A stretch of DNA of 64,000 bases from Flavobacterium branchiicola (GCF_018383905.1 NZ_JAGYWA010000002.1:1-64000); one strand, 5' to 3'; positions 50,370 to 59,487 are shown, counted from the first letter of the stretch. Numbers and translations: made by a program. Notes: generated by a model from the sequence alone, not told the origin.

Positions 50370-52298
50370 TTACTTTACAAATTTTATAATTGCCATTTCT
50401 AATGCTAAAAATAACAGTGCAAAGATAACAAACCATTTCCAAATCTGACTGTCTGTTCGCTCAGTTTGTAAGGTGTTAAAAATGGTTGAAATCGTATCGG
50501 CGGTTTTAAAATCAGAAACTACATTGGTATTTACCTGACTTAAATCGCTTTCGGTTCGTTTGTAATTAAAACTTAAATTCTCAACCCATTCTTTTTTGTC
50601 AAAAACACTATAATTGCCCGCAGTTTCAGGAAAATCATTAAAGGTTAATTTTACTTTATTGTTTAATACCTGCTGAATTGGAATAAACGAATCTTCGTTT
50701 CCTCTAACTTCCAAAATCGCATCTTTTGTCAATAATACATCAACAAAATAAGGCTGATTATTTCCAATTGTTAAAGCGTTTACACCCGTTTTTTGATTGT
50801 TCTGCGCTATTTTATAAAATAAAGGAACGATTAAAGGCGATTGCTGAAAGTTTGAATTTACAGCGTTTATTGGTGCTGAAAAAACAATAACTCCTGAAAC
50901 CTGACTCTGAACTGCTGTTACAAAAGCGCTTTGGTCTTCATAAGACAAAACAGCCGGATAAGGGCTTGAAACAGCAAAAGAAGCATTGGTTTTCGGATAT
51001 TGGAAATTGGTAATTTTATTTTCAAAAACTCCCGAGAACAAAGGATGATCAAAGTTGATTTTGGTAATTAGTTTACTTTCTGTTTGTAGGTTATTGAATT
51101 GGATTTTTCCAAGATTTCCTAAAAATGTATTTAAGTTCGCAACAGAAGATTTCTCAGAAGGAATTACCACTAGATTTCCGCCTTTTGATACAAAAGCTTT
51201 CAAAGTAGTTTGCAATGCCTGCGGAATCTCAACTAATTCATTTAATATTATAGTGTTTTGTTTTTCCAGACCATTATAGTCTAAAGAACTTAGAGAATAA
51301 TTATTATAATTAAATTCTGCCGAAGTGTAAATTCTAGATAGGAAATTGCTTTTTTCAGGTTCTCCAATGCTAATTACGTTTGTTTTTTTAGCTTTAGAAA
51401 TGCTGAAATACAATTTATTGTCATAAGTTAAACCATTGTCTTCAATCGAAACGTAGCCATGAAAAGCTTCTTTTGGAATCGTGAAGTTGATTTTCTTTTT
51501 CTTTGCATCAAAATTGATAATTGTTTTGGCAATTAATTTATTCTGATTGTATAAAGCAGTTGAAACCGGTTTGAAATCTTCGTCGTATGCTGATAAACTA
51601 ACGCCTATTTCGTAAAAATTCTCTAAAGTCTGATTGATATAAACACTATCAATAGAAACGTTGTTTTTTTGCTCGGCTTCCGGAATTATAAAATAAGGCT
51701 TTTCTTCGGGATCAATGTTTTTGATATCTTTTTCGGCCAGACCAACAGCGTCTGTAATAATTACAATATCTTTTTTATGAGCAGATTTATGTGCTTTTAC
51801 TTTTGCTAAAATAGAGGAAAGCTCAAATGGCGTTGCGCTGTATTTTAGGTTTTGTAAGGAACTTTTTGATGATTTAATATCAGTGTTCCAGTAGTTTTCG
51901 GTGTTTGTTAAAAGTGAAAACTGTGCGTTTTCGGGAGTGTTTTCTAATAATTCCTGAACAGCACGCTTTAGTAATTCACCTTTTTTACCTTTTGCCTGCA
52001 TACTAAATGAATTATCCAGAATAATATACATTTCGTTGGAGGCATTTTTACTGTCTTTCGCTTCAAAAAATGGCTGGGCAAAAGCTAAAATAGCGCAGAT
52101 TAGCAATAATAATCGGGTAGCCAGCAATAATCGTTTTTTGATTTTAGAACTTTTGCGGGTCTGAACAGCAAGTTCTTTTAAAAAGCGAACATTGGTAAAG
52201 TAAGAAGTTTTAAAACGACGTAATTGAAATAAGTGAACCAAAATTGGAACAATCAACAAAAACAGAAAGTATAGAATTTCGGGATGTTTAAAATGCAT
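50370..52298 (-). CDS. BatA-like membrane protein with von Willebrand factor A domain
   Basis: The 642-residue protein begins with the double-helix region seen in BatA/aerotolerance-type proteins of Bacteroidota: HPEILYFLFLLIVPILVHLFQLRRF (about 5-29) and KKRLLLATRLLLLICAILAFAQPFF (about 57-81). The vWA-like domain follows, with the metal-site phrase MYIILDNSFSMQAKG (about 90-104, DxSxS) and DIVIITDAVG. A large periplasmic-type domain (about 200-620) and a final helix (about 620-640) complete it. The family is of uncertain role, tied to MoxR-type ATPases in some genomes; none is seen here. Promoter box at 52349-52356. Confidence 0.82.
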   Translation of the reverse strand: MHFKHPEILYFLFLLIVPILVHLFQLRRFKTSYFTNVRFLKELAVQTRKSSKIKKRLLLATRLLLLICAILAFAQPFFEAKDSKNASNEMYIILDNSFSMQAKGKKGELLKRAVQELLENTPENAQFSLLTNTENYWNTDIKSSKSSLQNLKYSATPFELSSILAKVKAHKSAHKKDIVIITDAVGLAEKDIKNIDPEEKPYFIIPEAEQKNNVSIDSVYINQTLENFYEIGVSLSAYDEDFKPVSTALYNQNKLIAKTIINFDAKKKKINFTIPKEAFHGYVSIEDNGLTYDNKLYFSISKAKKTNVISIGEPEKSNFLSRIYTSAEFNYNNYSLSSLDYNGLEKQNTIILNELVEIPQALQTTLKAFVSKGGNLVVIPSEKSSVANLNTFLGNLGKIQFNNLQTESKLITKINFDHPLFSGVFENKITNFQYPKTNASFAVSSPYPAVLSYEDQSAFVTAVQSQVSGVIVFSAPINAVNSNFQQSPLIVPLFYKIAQNNQKTGVNALTIGNNQPYFVDVLLTKDAILEVRGNEDSFIPIQQVLNNKVKLTFNDFPETAGNYSVFDKKEWVENLSFNYKRTESDLSQVNTNVVSDFKTADTISTIFNTLQTERTDSQIWKWFVIFALLFLALEMAIIKFVK

Positions 52299-52348
52299 TC
52301 TGGCTTCGATTTACTTCACTACGTTTTGTTTTTCGCGAAGATATTGGT

Positions 52349-52356
52349 CAAAAATA
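52349..52356 (-). promoter_or_regulatory. Promoter of the vWA protein gene
   Basis: The minus-strand octamer TATTTTTG matches TAnnTTTG; the leader to the ATG at 52298 is about 50 bases. Confidence 0.45.
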
Positions 52357-52370
52357 CAAATTAAATTATT

Positions 52371-52492
52371 TAAACCATATAAGTTCATGTAAGAGATTAT
52401 AAGTTAATCTTTATAAGAAAGTAAACAAAGTAAAAGTCTAAGAAAAAATAATTAGAAAAACTATAAATGAACTTGTATGACTTATATGGTTT
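52371..52492. repeat. Palindromic repeat, AACCATATAAG family, copy 2
   Basis: The arms AAACCATATAAGT (52372-52384) and ACTTATATGGTTT (52480-52492) are exact inverses with about 95 bases between. The right arm, read on the other strand, continues as ATACAAGTTCATTT and matches copy 1 at 6929-6995 over about 29 bases with about four differences. It lies between divergent genes, and with a promoter box it accounts for most of the 305-bp gap; the rest is AT-rich. Confidence 0.7.
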
Positions 52493-52603
52493 GAAAAAAA
52501 AGCATGAAAAATGTAACTTTTGTGATTTCTTTTATAATAAAGATGGCGTTTCAAAAAGATATTAATGCGTATTTTAGCCTTTATTAAAAAACTAAAAGAA
52601 ACT

Positions 52604-53713
52604 ATGAAAAGATTATATATGCTGCTTTTTTCAGCTTTTGCAATCACAAATGTACAATCTCAGACTAAATTTAATTTATTAGTTGGTACTTATACTAATA
52701 CCTGCCAAAGCAACGGAATTTATGTTTATGAATTTGATGCTGCAACAGGAGATTTTAAAATGAAAAATTCTTCTGAAAATGTGATTAGTCCAAGTTACTT
52801 ATCGGTTTCAGGAGATAATAAATTTGTTTATGCGGTAAATGAAAACGGACCGCAAAGTACCGTGAGCGCTTTTGGATATGATTCGTCAAGCGGAAAACTA
52901 ACTTTTTTGAATAAAAATGATGCTTTGGGAGCTGATCCTTGCCATTTAATTAATGATGATAAAAATGTAATTGTTGCCAATTATTCCGGCGGAAATATCG
53001 TGGTTTATAAAAAGAAGGCTGACGGAAGTATTTCTGAAGTACAACAATTGATTCAGCACGAAGGAAAAGGACCTAATGCAGCACGTCAGGAAAAGGCGCA
53101 TGTACATATGGTTGTTTTTTCTCCAGATAAAAAGTTTGTTTTATCAAATGATTTAGGATTGGATAAAGTGTTTATTTATAAATACAATCCGAATTCTAAA
53201 AATGAAATTTTGACTTTAAAAGGAAGTGTTGATGTTAAACCAGGAAGTGGCCCAAGACATTTGACTTTTAGTAAAGACGGTAAATTTGTTTATTTAGTTC
53301 AGGAATTAGATGCTTCGTTAACGACTTTTAGCTACGATAAAAGCGGAAACCTTAAAGTAATTGCAGAAACGAGTATTCTGCCAAAAGATTTTAAAGGTGC
53401 AACAAGTGCGGCGGCTATTAAAATTTCGCCTGACGGAAAGTTTCTATACGCCTCAGATCGTGGTGATGTAAACTCTATCTCGGTATTTAAAATTCTAAAA
53501 GATGGAAAAGTTGAATTAGTTGAACAACAAAGTACTTTAGGAAAAGGCCCAAGGGATTTTGTAATTGATCCAACAGGAAATTACCTTTTAGTAGGGCATC
53601 AATATACTAATGATATCATTATTTTTAAAAGAGATAAAACGACAGGAAAGATTACAGATTCTGGAAAAAGAATCGAGTTGTGTTCTCCGGTTGGGTTGGT
53701 TTTTACGAAATAA
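52604..53713 (+). CDS. Secreted lactonase-family beta-propeller protein
   Basis: Counted from ATG 52604 (clean signal peptide ending VQSQ), the protein has 369 residues. It shows the seven-bladed propeller of the 6-phosphogluconolactonase YbhE type: FNLLVGTYTNTCQSNGIYVYEF, SPSYLSVSGDNKFVYAVNE, DKFVYLVQE-like and SPDGKFLYASDRGDVNSI (about 274-300). Motifs HVHMVVFSPDKKFVL and RHLTFSKDGKFVYLV are typical. Periplasmic location makes a role in sugar-lactone or lactone-type turnover possible, but propellers are easily repurposed. It is a single gene followed by an iterated-word element. Confidence 0.87.
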   Translation: MKRLYMLLFSAFAITNVQSQTKFNLLVGTYTNTCQSNGIYVYEFDAATGDFKMKNSSENVISPSYLSVSGDNKFVYAVNENGPQSTVSAFGYDSSSGKLTFLNKNDALGADPCHLINDDKNVIVANYSGGNIVVYKKKADGSISEVQQLIQHEGKGPNAARQEKAHVHMVVFSPDKKFVLSNDLGLDKVFIYKYNPNSKNEILTLKGSVDVKPGSGPRHLTFSKDGKFVYLVQELDASLTTFSYDKSGNLKVIAETSILPKDFKGATSAAAIKISPDGKFLYASDRGDVNSISVFKILKDGKVELVEQQSTLGKGPRDFVIDPTGNYLLVGHQYTNDIIIFKRDKTTGKITDSGKRIELCSPVGLVFTK

Positions 53714-53840
53714 GGTTCTGAGGTGCTAAGGTTCTAAGATTAAAAGGCTCAAAGTTTAAAGTGTAAACACTTAAACTTTGAGCCTTTTTTATAATGAGGA
53801 ATAAAACTTAGCGCCTTAGAACCCTAGAAGCTTAGTAGCT
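53714..53840. repeat. Nested iterated-word element (CTAAG) between convergent genes
   Basis: The left arm GGTTCTGAGGTGCTAAGGTTCTAAG faces a right arm that contains CTTAGCGCCTTAGAACC and CTTAGTAGCTTA, so both are iterated CTAAG words in inverse orientation. Between them is a strong hairpin (53742-53790). The left arm starts right after the lactonase stop, at 53714. Its opening, GGTTCTGAGGTGCTAAG, recurs exactly at 59554-59570. Confidence 0.8.
53742..53790. terminator. Bidirectional terminator in the CTAAG element
   Basis: AAAAGGCTCAAAGTTTAAGTG-type stem of about 20 bp (left 53742-53763, right 53768-53790) with a TAAA loop and T-run, ending transcription of the convergent genes at 53713 and 53850. 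Confidence 0.8.
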
Positions 53841-53849
53841 TAAAAAAAA

Positions 53850-55202
53850 CTATTTATCCTTATCTTTTCTTTTCTTATCTCTCGTTTTTAACATATTTCG
53901 ATTGACAGATCCGTGGGTTTTCTTTTTTGTTTTAGAAGGTCCGCCGAGGTTGACTTTTTTATTCTTTTTAGCTTTATCGTGAAAAGCCCCATCACCTTCA
54001 AGTTTTACTTTTTTCATTAAAAACTTAATTGGTTGTCTGTCTTTTTCAGGTTCAATCAATTTTATAGAGACTTCAACTTCTTCAGGGAAATCAGTGATTT
54101 CAAGTTCCTGATTCATTAAAAGTTCGGTTTCAATTTTAAATTCTTCTTCTCTTGGAGTAACAAAACTAATTGCTGTACCTGTTGCATCTGCACGACCCGT
54201 ACGACCAATTCTGTGCATGTATAATTCAGGTTCTTCCGGAAGTTCGAAGTTGATAACGTGTGTAATATCAGAAATATCCAAACCTCTCGCCATAATATCA
54301 GTTGTGATTAATCCGCGAAGATTTCCTTCCTGAAATTCTGCCATTGTACTCAAACGGTAATTTTGAGATTTGTTAGAGTGAATTACTCCAAACTGACCTT
54401 CAAATTCTTCTTCGATTCTGGTATGTAACATATCAGAAATCTTTTTATTATTCACAAAAACCAAAACGCGACTCATACTTTCGTCGGTTTGCAATAAATG
54501 TTTCAGCAGATTTACTTTTGTATTAAAGTTCGGAACATTATACGTAATCTGTGTAATTTTTTCTAATGGAGTTCCAGAAGCGGCAAGTGTAACTTCTTCC
54601 GGAAAATCAAAAAAGTCATTCAAAACAGCATCAACTTCATCTGTCATTGTCGCTGAGAATAATATATTTTGACGTTTGGTTTTCATCATCGCCAAAAGAG
54701 CAGTCAATTGCGTGCGGAAACCAAGATTAAGCATTTCATCAAACTCATCTATAACTAATTTCTGAGTATCATCAAAACGAACAACAGCATCAAGTGCCAA
54801 ATCCATTGTACGTCCCGGAGTTCCAACTAAAATGTCAACACCCTCGTAAACGGCTTTTTTTTGTGTATTGATATTTACACCACCATAAATACCTAGTGTT
54901 TTAACCGACATGAATTTGGTCAGTTTTTCTACTTCTTCAACAACCTGAACGACTAATTCACGGGTTGGAACAAGTACAACAATCTTTGGTGTATTGGTAT
55001 TTGTAAATTTGTATAATTTTAAAAGTGGCAGTAGGTAAGCAAAAGTTTTACCGGTACCGGTTTGTGCAATTCCCATCATATCACGTCCAGACATGATTAC
55101 AGAAAAGGATTTTTCCTGAATAGGGGTTGGTGTAACAAATCCCAGTTCGTCAACAGCTTTTTGTAATGATTTTGGAAGATTGAATTTTTCGAAAGTGCTC
55201 AT
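53850..55202 (-). CDS. DEAD-box-family RNA helicase with DEFD motif II
   Basis: The 450-residue ATP-dependent RNA helicase shows motif Q (FNLPKSLQKAVDELGFVTPTPIQ), motif I (AQTGTGKT, about 47-54), Ia (PTRELVVQ), motif II as VIDEFD (Asp-Glu-Phe-Asp rather than DEAD), III (SAT), IV/V (VHSNKSQN-like and TTDIMARGLDI) and VI (HRIGRTGR, about 331-338). A Lys-rich tail of about 60 residues (KKNKKVNLGGPSKTKKK) probably binds RNA. Such helicases assist ribosome assembly or mRNA decay at low temperature in Bacteroidota. The promoter box lies at 55220-55227. Confidence 0.93.
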   Translation of the reverse strand: MSTFEKFNLPKSLQKAVDELGFVTPTPIQEKSFSVIMSGRDMMGIAQTGTGKTFAYLLPLLKLYKFTNTNTPKIVVLVPTRELVVQVVEEVEKLTKFMSVKTLGIYGGVNINTQKKAVYEGVDILVGTPGRTMDLALDAVVRFDDTQKLVIDEFDEMLNLGFRTQLTALLAMMKTKRQNILFSATMTDEVDAVLNDFFDFPEEVTLAASGTPLEKITQITYNVPNFNTKVNLLKHLLQTDESMSRVLVFVNNKKISDMLHTRIEEEFEGQFGVIHSNKSQNYRLSTMAEFQEGNLRGLITTDIMARGLDISDITHVINFELPEEPELYMHRIGRTGRADATGTAISFVTPREEEFKIETELLMNQELEITDFPEEVEVSIKLIEPEKDRQPIKFLMKKVKLEGDGAFHDKAKKNKKVNLGGPSKTKKKTHGSVNRNMLKTRDKKRKDKDK

Positions 55203-55219
55203 TTGCTTTAAATTTTGTG

Positions 55220-55227
55220 CAAATGTA
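55220..55227 (-). promoter_or_regulatory. Promoter of the helicase gene
   Basis: The minus-strand octamer TACATTTG matches TAnnTTTG, 17 bases before the ATG at 55202. Confidence 0.5.
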
Positions 55228-55386
55228 CGTTAAATTCATGGTTAGAGCACTAATTTTTTCGAATCAGCTAATAATTTAGAGGTATAATTAATTGATTTTC
55301 AGTTTTTATAGAGCTTCAGATTCTTGTTATTTATGTTTTAAAAGTGTTTTGGAAAAGGAAAAGCTATTTGGGAATTTTGAATATTT

Positions 55387-56034
55387 TTGGAGAGTAAAGA
55401 ACAGATCATAAATAAGATGGGAACATTTTCGCAGACGAGTATTAAGTGCAACGATATTGAAACTATAGTAGGAGAGTTGAAGAGATATTTGCCAATTGGT
55501 AGAGAAATATGGCTTGGTACTAATAAATGGTGGTTTTATAACGTACCGCACGATGAAAATTCTTTTAATGGTGAAAATCTAACATTAATAGTTTCACAAA
55601 ACCTAGCCAAAGATTGGGTTGAAGTTGAGTTTGATTTTCAGTTTGGCTTATATTTTTTTGATGAAATTTTAAAGCAAATTTCAAAAAATCTGAATACTGT
55701 GATCGTGTTAGCTTATTATCAGTCCACAAGTGATGAAGGCAGATTGGCAAAATTTATAAATGGACAATTAGAATTATCCTACTACGAAAAGTATTTTTAT
55801 GAAGTTATTGTTGAAAACGATCAGTATAGTGTAAAATCTAATTATATAGCAGATAATTTTGGAGTTGCTGATTCGACTATTGAAGAACTTAGAAATTCGA
55901 AATTAGGAGACGAAACGCTATTGATTGAATATGACTTTATATATAAATTTTTAAACTCTGAAGGTTGGAGAAGTGATTCTGCACAAGAAATTATTGTAGA
56001 TGAGAAATATTTGCACTTAGAGCAATTAAAATAA
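55387..56034 (+). CDS. Unrecognised soluble protein of 215 residues
   Basis: The frame starts with TTG at 55387; the next in-frame ATG (55420) would give 204 residues. It has no signal peptide or membrane helix. A Trp-rich stretch (REIWLGTNKWWFYNVPHDENSF, about 39-60) is followed by a strand-rich part (LTLIVSQNLAKDWVEVEFDFQFGLYFF) and a helical end with acidic patches (SKLGDETLLIEYDFIYKFL). No family was recognised. It is flanked by the helicase and a leftward gene at 56050 and sits with no clear operon partner. The size and acidic, aromatic composition resemble some contact-toxin immunity proteins, but that is a guess. Confidence 0.65.
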   Translation: MESKEQIINKMGTFSQTSIKCNDIETIVGELKRYLPIGREIWLGTNKWWFYNVPHDENSFNGENLTLIVSQNLAKDWVEVEFDFQFGLYFFDEILKQISKNLNTVIVLAYYQSTSDEGRLAKFINGQLELSYYEKYFYEVIVENDQYSVKSNYIADNFGVADSTIEELRNSKLGDETLLIEYDFIYKFLNSEGWRSDSAQEIIVDEKYLHLEQLK

Positions 56035-56049
56035 TCATTAAAATTAAAT

Positions 56050-56814
56050 TTAAAACCCCTCAAAAACCCCTAACCCAAATAAAGCAAAATCATATTTTAC
56101 AGGATCTAAAGCATCCATTTCTCTTAATTTGGTATCCAATTCTAATAGAGCTTTGGCATCATTTTGCTTTCGCGAAAGGATTCCAAGTTTGCGTGCAACA
56201 TTTCCGGAATGCACATCAAGCGGACATGATAAAGCTGATGGAGAAATACTTTTCCATATTCCTAAATCGACTCCTTTCGTGTCTTGGCGCACCATCCATC
56301 GCAAATACATGTTAATTCTTTTGGCTGCGGAATTATTTAGAGGATCTGAAATGTGTTTTTGAGTTCGTGGTAAGTGATCAATTTCGAAAAATAGCTTTTT
56401 GAATTCGCTGATGCTTTTCTGCAAACTGTCTTTTTCCTGATTTTTGGCAAACACAGCTTCAAGTCCGTTATGGTTTTGGTAAATATGTTGTAAACCTTTT
56501 ATAAAACCGCCAAGGTCTTTTCCGTTGAATGTTCTGTGAACAAAAGTTTCAAGATTAGCCAAATCATCTTCAGAATGAGACATCACAAAATCATAAGGAG
56601 TATTGCCCATTAATTCCATCATTTGATGCGAATTTTTGATAATCATTTTACGATTTCCCCAAGCAATTGTCGCGCTCAAAAATCCGGCAATTTCGATATC
56701 TTCTTTTTGAGTAAAAAGATGCGGAATCTGCACAGGATCACTTTCAATAAAATCCTGATTGTTGTATTGAATGACTTTTTCGTCTAGAAATTCTTTGAGT
56801 TCTGATTTATTCAT
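56050..56814 (-). CDS. TIGR02757 (DUF2400) family protein
   Basis: The 254-residue protein matches the TIGR02757 family of uncharacterised proteins: [40 protein letters not shown] (about 36-75), [28 protein letters not shown] (about 163-190) and [21 protein letters not shown]. The family resembles helix-hairpin-helix DNA glycosylases, and the position of DVHSG is comparable to a glycosylase active loop, but no reaction is known. It overlaps lolD by 8 bases on the same strand and is therefore translationally coupled. Confidence 0.85.
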   Translation of the reverse strand: MNKSELKEFLDEKVIQYNNQDFIESDPVQIPHLFTQKEDIEIAGFLSATIAWGNRKMIIKNSHQMMELMGNTPYDFVMSHSEDDLANLETFVHRTFNGKDLGGFIKGLQHIYQNHNGLEAVFAKNQEKDSLQKSISEFKKLFFEIDHLPRTQKHISDPLNNSAAKRINMYLRWMVRQDTKGVDLGIWKSISPSALSCPLDVHSGNVARKLGILSRKQNDAKALLELDTKLREMDALDPVKYDFALFGLGVFEGF

Positions 56815-57493
56815 CTATGGTGACTTCTGCATTACTAATTTGACCATCAACCATAACAAGTTTTCTGTCGGCCATATTGGCTAATTCTTCGTTATGCGTT
56901 ACAATAACAAAAGTCTGTCCGAATTCGTCACGAAGCTGAAAAAATAATTGGTGCAGGTTTTCGGCAGAATGAGTATCTAGATTTCCTGATGGTTCATCGG
57001 CAAAAATTACGTCGGGTTTGTTGATTAAAGCCCTTGCAACTGCCACACGTTGTTGTTCTCCGCCCGAAAGTTCGTTTGGTTTATGATCGATACGATGCGA
57101 CAATCCCAGAAAAGTCAATAGTTTTTTAGCTTCAGCTTCTGTTTCGGCAGGTTTTTTACCGGCAATATAAGCAGGAATACAAACATTCTCAAGAGCTGTA
57201 AATTCAGGTAAAAGCTGATGAAACTGAAAAATAAATCCTAAATTCAGGTTTCTGAATTTTGATAAAGCTTTATCATTTAATCCTAAGATATTTTCTCCAT
57301 TAATCGTTAGAGAGGTCTCTGAATTTAATTTTGAAGGTTTATCCAGTGTTCCTAAAATGTGCAGCAAAGTCGTTTTTCCGGCACCGGATGCACCAACAAT
57401 AGAAACGATTTCTCCTTTTTTAATATGTAAATCAACTCCTTTTAAAACTTCAAGCTGATCGTAGAATTTATGTATGTTTTTTGCGTGTATCAT
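56807..57493 (-). CDS. lolD: LolD-type ABC transporter ATP-binding protein
   Basis: The 228-residue ATPase powers extraction of lipoproteins from the inner membrane (Lol system) or a related MacB-type export. It has Walker [10 protein letters not shown] (about 33-41), Q-loop [16 protein letters not shown], the signature LSGGEQQRV (about 143-151), Walker [16 protein letters not shown] and the H-loop VTHNEELA. The AENLHQLF and short length match LolD. The membrane subunits LolC/E are not adjacent, as is common in Bacteroidota. It overlaps the TIGR02757 gene by 8 bases. Confidence 0.9.
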   Translation of the reverse strand: MIHAKNIHKFYDQLEVLKGVDLHIKKGEIVSIVGASGAGKTTLLHILGTLDKPSKLNSETSLTINGENILGLNDKALSKFRNLNLGFIFQFHQLLPEFTALENVCIPAYIAGKKPAETEAEAKKLLTFLGLSHRIDHKPNELSGGEQQRVAVARALINKPDVIFADEPSGNLDTHSAENLHQLFFQLRDEFGQTFVIVTHNEELANMADRKLVMVDGQISNAEVTIDE

Positions 57494-57604
57494 TTTTAGA
57501 AACCATTTCTACAAAGAAACAAAGAATCTACCGATATAAAAATGGGTTGTAACAGAATTTTATGAAGTAATTTAAGTTTATCTTTAATAAAACAATATTG
57601 AAAA

Positions 57605-58324
57605 ATGAAAATAAAATTATTTCTATTCCTTTTTATTGCGGGTCTTTCTATAATTTTTGTAAGCGCCGAAAAATATCCCGAAGATTTATTTCTTACTTAT
57701 AAAGTCGATGTTAAAAAACAGGATTTAAAATTAGTCTGGAAAGATGAAAAAGGAAAGCGTTTTGGCAGCATAGAAAACCTCAAATTTTGGGCTGCAAAAA
57801 AGAATCTTACAGTAGACTTTGCGATGAATGCAGGAATGTATAAAACTGATCATTCTCCTCAGGGGCTTTATATAGAAAATCAAAAGCAATTAATTTCTTT
57901 AGATACTACAAATGCGGAGGGAAATTTTTATTTAAAACCAAATGGTGTGTTTTTTATTACGACTAAAAAAGTGGCAGTAATTTGCCGTACAGAAATGTTT
58001 AAGAATAATAAAGAAATAGAATTTGCCACACAATCGGGTCCAATGTTAGTTATTGATGGTCAGATTCACTCTACTTTTAAAGAAGGGGCAAAAAATGTAA
58101 ATATTAGAAATGGAGTAGGTGTTTTACCTAACGGCAATGTGGTTTTTGTGTTATCTAAGAAAGAAGTTAATTTCTATGATTTTGCTAATTATTTTAAAAG
58201 TTTAGGATGTAAAAATGCACTCTATCTTGACGGATTTGTATCGCGTGCGTATCTTCCGTCTCAAAATTGGTTTCAGCTGGATGGAGATTTTGGAGCGTTA
58301 TTTGCTATTACAAAAAAGAATTAG
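57605..58324 (+). CDS. Secreted phosphodiester glycosidase-family protein (NAGPA domain)
   Basis: The 239-residue protein has an N-terminal signal peptide (KIKLFLFLFIAGLSIIFVSAE) and a NAGPA-type domain: AMNAGMYKTDHSPQGLYIEN (about 77-96), NGVFFITTKKVAVI, ATQSGPMLVIDGQIH, NIRNGVGVLPNGNVVFVLS and the ending ALYLDGFVSRAYLP. The family removes GlcNAc-phosphodiester or degrades exopolysaccharide; in bacteria the substrate is mostly unknown. Divergent from lolD and apparently a single gene. Confidence 0.85.
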   Translation: MKIKLFLFLFIAGLSIIFVSAEKYPEDLFLTYKVDVKKQDLKLVWKDEKGKRFGSIENLKFWAAKKNLTVDFAMNAGMYKTDHSPQGLYIENQKQLISLDTTNAEGNFYLKPNGVFFITTKKVAVICRTEMFKNNKEIEFATQSGPMLVIDGQIHSTFKEGAKNVNIRNGVGVLPNGNVVFVLSKKEVNFYDFANYFKSLGCKNALYLDGFVSRAYLPSQNWFQLDGDFGALFAITKKN

Positions 58325-58415
58325 GAAAGTGGTAATTTAGAAATTAAATTTAATAAAGAAATAAAACTACTTACCTGAATTATTTTTAATTTAGAATAAT
58401 CTAAAATGAATTATT

Positions 58416-58715
58416 ATGCAGGAAGTTAAAGTAATGAAACAGGAGGATAGAACCAGAAAACTTTTAATTGGTTTGCTATTGGATGGCATAGGTATGATTT
58501 CGTTCAGTATTCCGTGGATCGGTGAATTCTCAGATGTGATCTGGGCTCCAATTGCCGCTTTTATAATGACAAGAATGTACAAAGGAAGAGTAGGGAAAGT
58601 GGCCAGTGTTTTGACTTTCTTAGAAGAAATTATTCCTTTTACAGATGTAATTCCGTCATTTACACTTACGTGGATTTACACTTATTATTTTCAAAAAGAA
58701 GAAAAGGAAATTTAG
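58416..58715 (+). CDS. Small membrane protein of unknown function
   Basis: The 99-residue protein has two or three weak membrane segments (LLIGLLLDGIGMISFSI, IWAPIAAFIMTRMYKG, FTLTWIYTYYF) and a basic N-terminus. The WAPIAAFIMTRMYKGRVGK and ITIPFTDVIPSFTL-like end recall a family of small Bacteroidota membrane proteins without a known role. It converges with, and its stop overlaps by four bases, the leftward gene ending at 58712. Confidence 0.65.
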   Translation: MQEVKVMKQEDRTRKLLIGLLLDGIGMISFSIPWIGEFSDVIWAPIAAFIMTRMYKGRVGKVASVLTFLEEIIPFTDVIPSFTLTWIYTYYFQKEEKEI

Positions 58716-59014
58716 TCTTTAAATAAAAATCCTAATCCCATATTTTTAAGCATTTTCTTCTCGAAATTCCAAAAGAAGCGGAATTGTCCAAAAAGAGCTC
58801 CAATTGCAATCAATAAAACCTGATAAATAGGGAAGATTATTATTAAACGAATTAAAGTAAACCATCCGCCAAAATCTTCTTTGGTAATACCCAGCCAAAC
58901 ACAAAAAGGTTTAGACAACCACGCAGATGCCGATCCGGTGATGGCAAAAACGATAAGTATAATAATGGCTTGTAAATTTGAGGTGATTCCCCAACGTTTC
59001 TTTAATCTATTCAT
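58712..59014 (-). CDS. DUF6787-like small membrane protein
   Basis: The 100-residue protein has two membrane helices (NLQAIIILIVFAITGSASAWLS, LIRLIIIFPIYQVLLIAIGALF) and the ending FRFFWNFEKKMLKNMG. This matches a small Bacteroidota family (DUF6787) of unknown role. A promoter box lies at 59033-59040. The downstream end touches the convergent gene at 58416-58715. Confidence 0.65.
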   Translation of the reverse strand: MNRLKKRWGITSNLQAIIILIVFAITGSASAWLSKPFCVWLGITKEDFGGWFTLIRLIIIFPIYQVLLIAIGALFGQFRFFWNFEKKMLKNMGLGFLFKD

Positions 59015-59032
59015 TGCTATTTGTAATGATTA

Positions 59033-59040
59033 CAAATATA
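59033..59040 (-). promoter_or_regulatory. Promoter of the 58712-59014 gene
   Basis: The minus-strand octamer TATATTTG matches TAnnTTTG, 18 bases before the ATG at 59014; it lies between the two leftward genes. Confidence 0.5.
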
Positions 59041-59046
59041 GTAACA

Positions 59047-59487
59047 TTATCTGGACGGAACATAACCCCAAAGCTTTTGTTTGTAAGTATTTTGAAAATA
59101 AATCATATAATTGTAAATAAGATAATTTACTTCGTATCCATAATGAATCTCTGGTCTGTAATCTATAGACATTTCGTATAGGTTTGGATTGTATCGTTGC
59201 GGCTGTGATACCCGAATATTCCATTCTGTTACATAAAAACGGTTTTTGTTTTCTAAATACGAAAGGGAATGATAATTTCTGGGATAAGCTCTCGTTTGCA
59301 ACCAATTGCTAAAGCCGTTATCAATTATTATTACTTCATATTCTAAAGAATCATTTGCGATTCTAACGGTATCATTTGCTGTTTTTTTTGCCGTATCTGT
59401 ACTGGCAACATTTTTAGAAGCTGTAGAACATGCAATTATCGTAAGTAAAAGGACTAATATGGAAATACACTTTTTCATAAAATACAC
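59047..59487 (-). CDS. DUF6146-like lipoprotein
   Basis: The 146-residue lipoprotein (lipobox TIIACSTAS, Cys about 20) has a Thr/Ala-rich tether and a domain with DSLEYEVIIIDNGFSNWLQTRAYPRNYHSLSYLENKNRFYVTEWNIR (about 46-92). The end has paired Tyr-rich helices (YGYEVNYLIYNYMIYFQNTYKQKLW). This corresponds to a small family of Bacteroidota lipoproteins (DUF6146) with no known function. It is separated from the next leftward gene by 32 bases. Confidence 0.65.
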   Translation of the reverse strand: MYFMKKCISILVLLLTIIACSTASKNVASTDTAKKTANDTVRIANDSLEYEVIIIDNGFSNWLQTRAYPRNYHSLSYLENKNRFYVTEWNIRVSQPQRYNPNLYEMSIDYRPEIHYGYEVNYLIYNYMIYFQNTYKQKLWGYVPSR

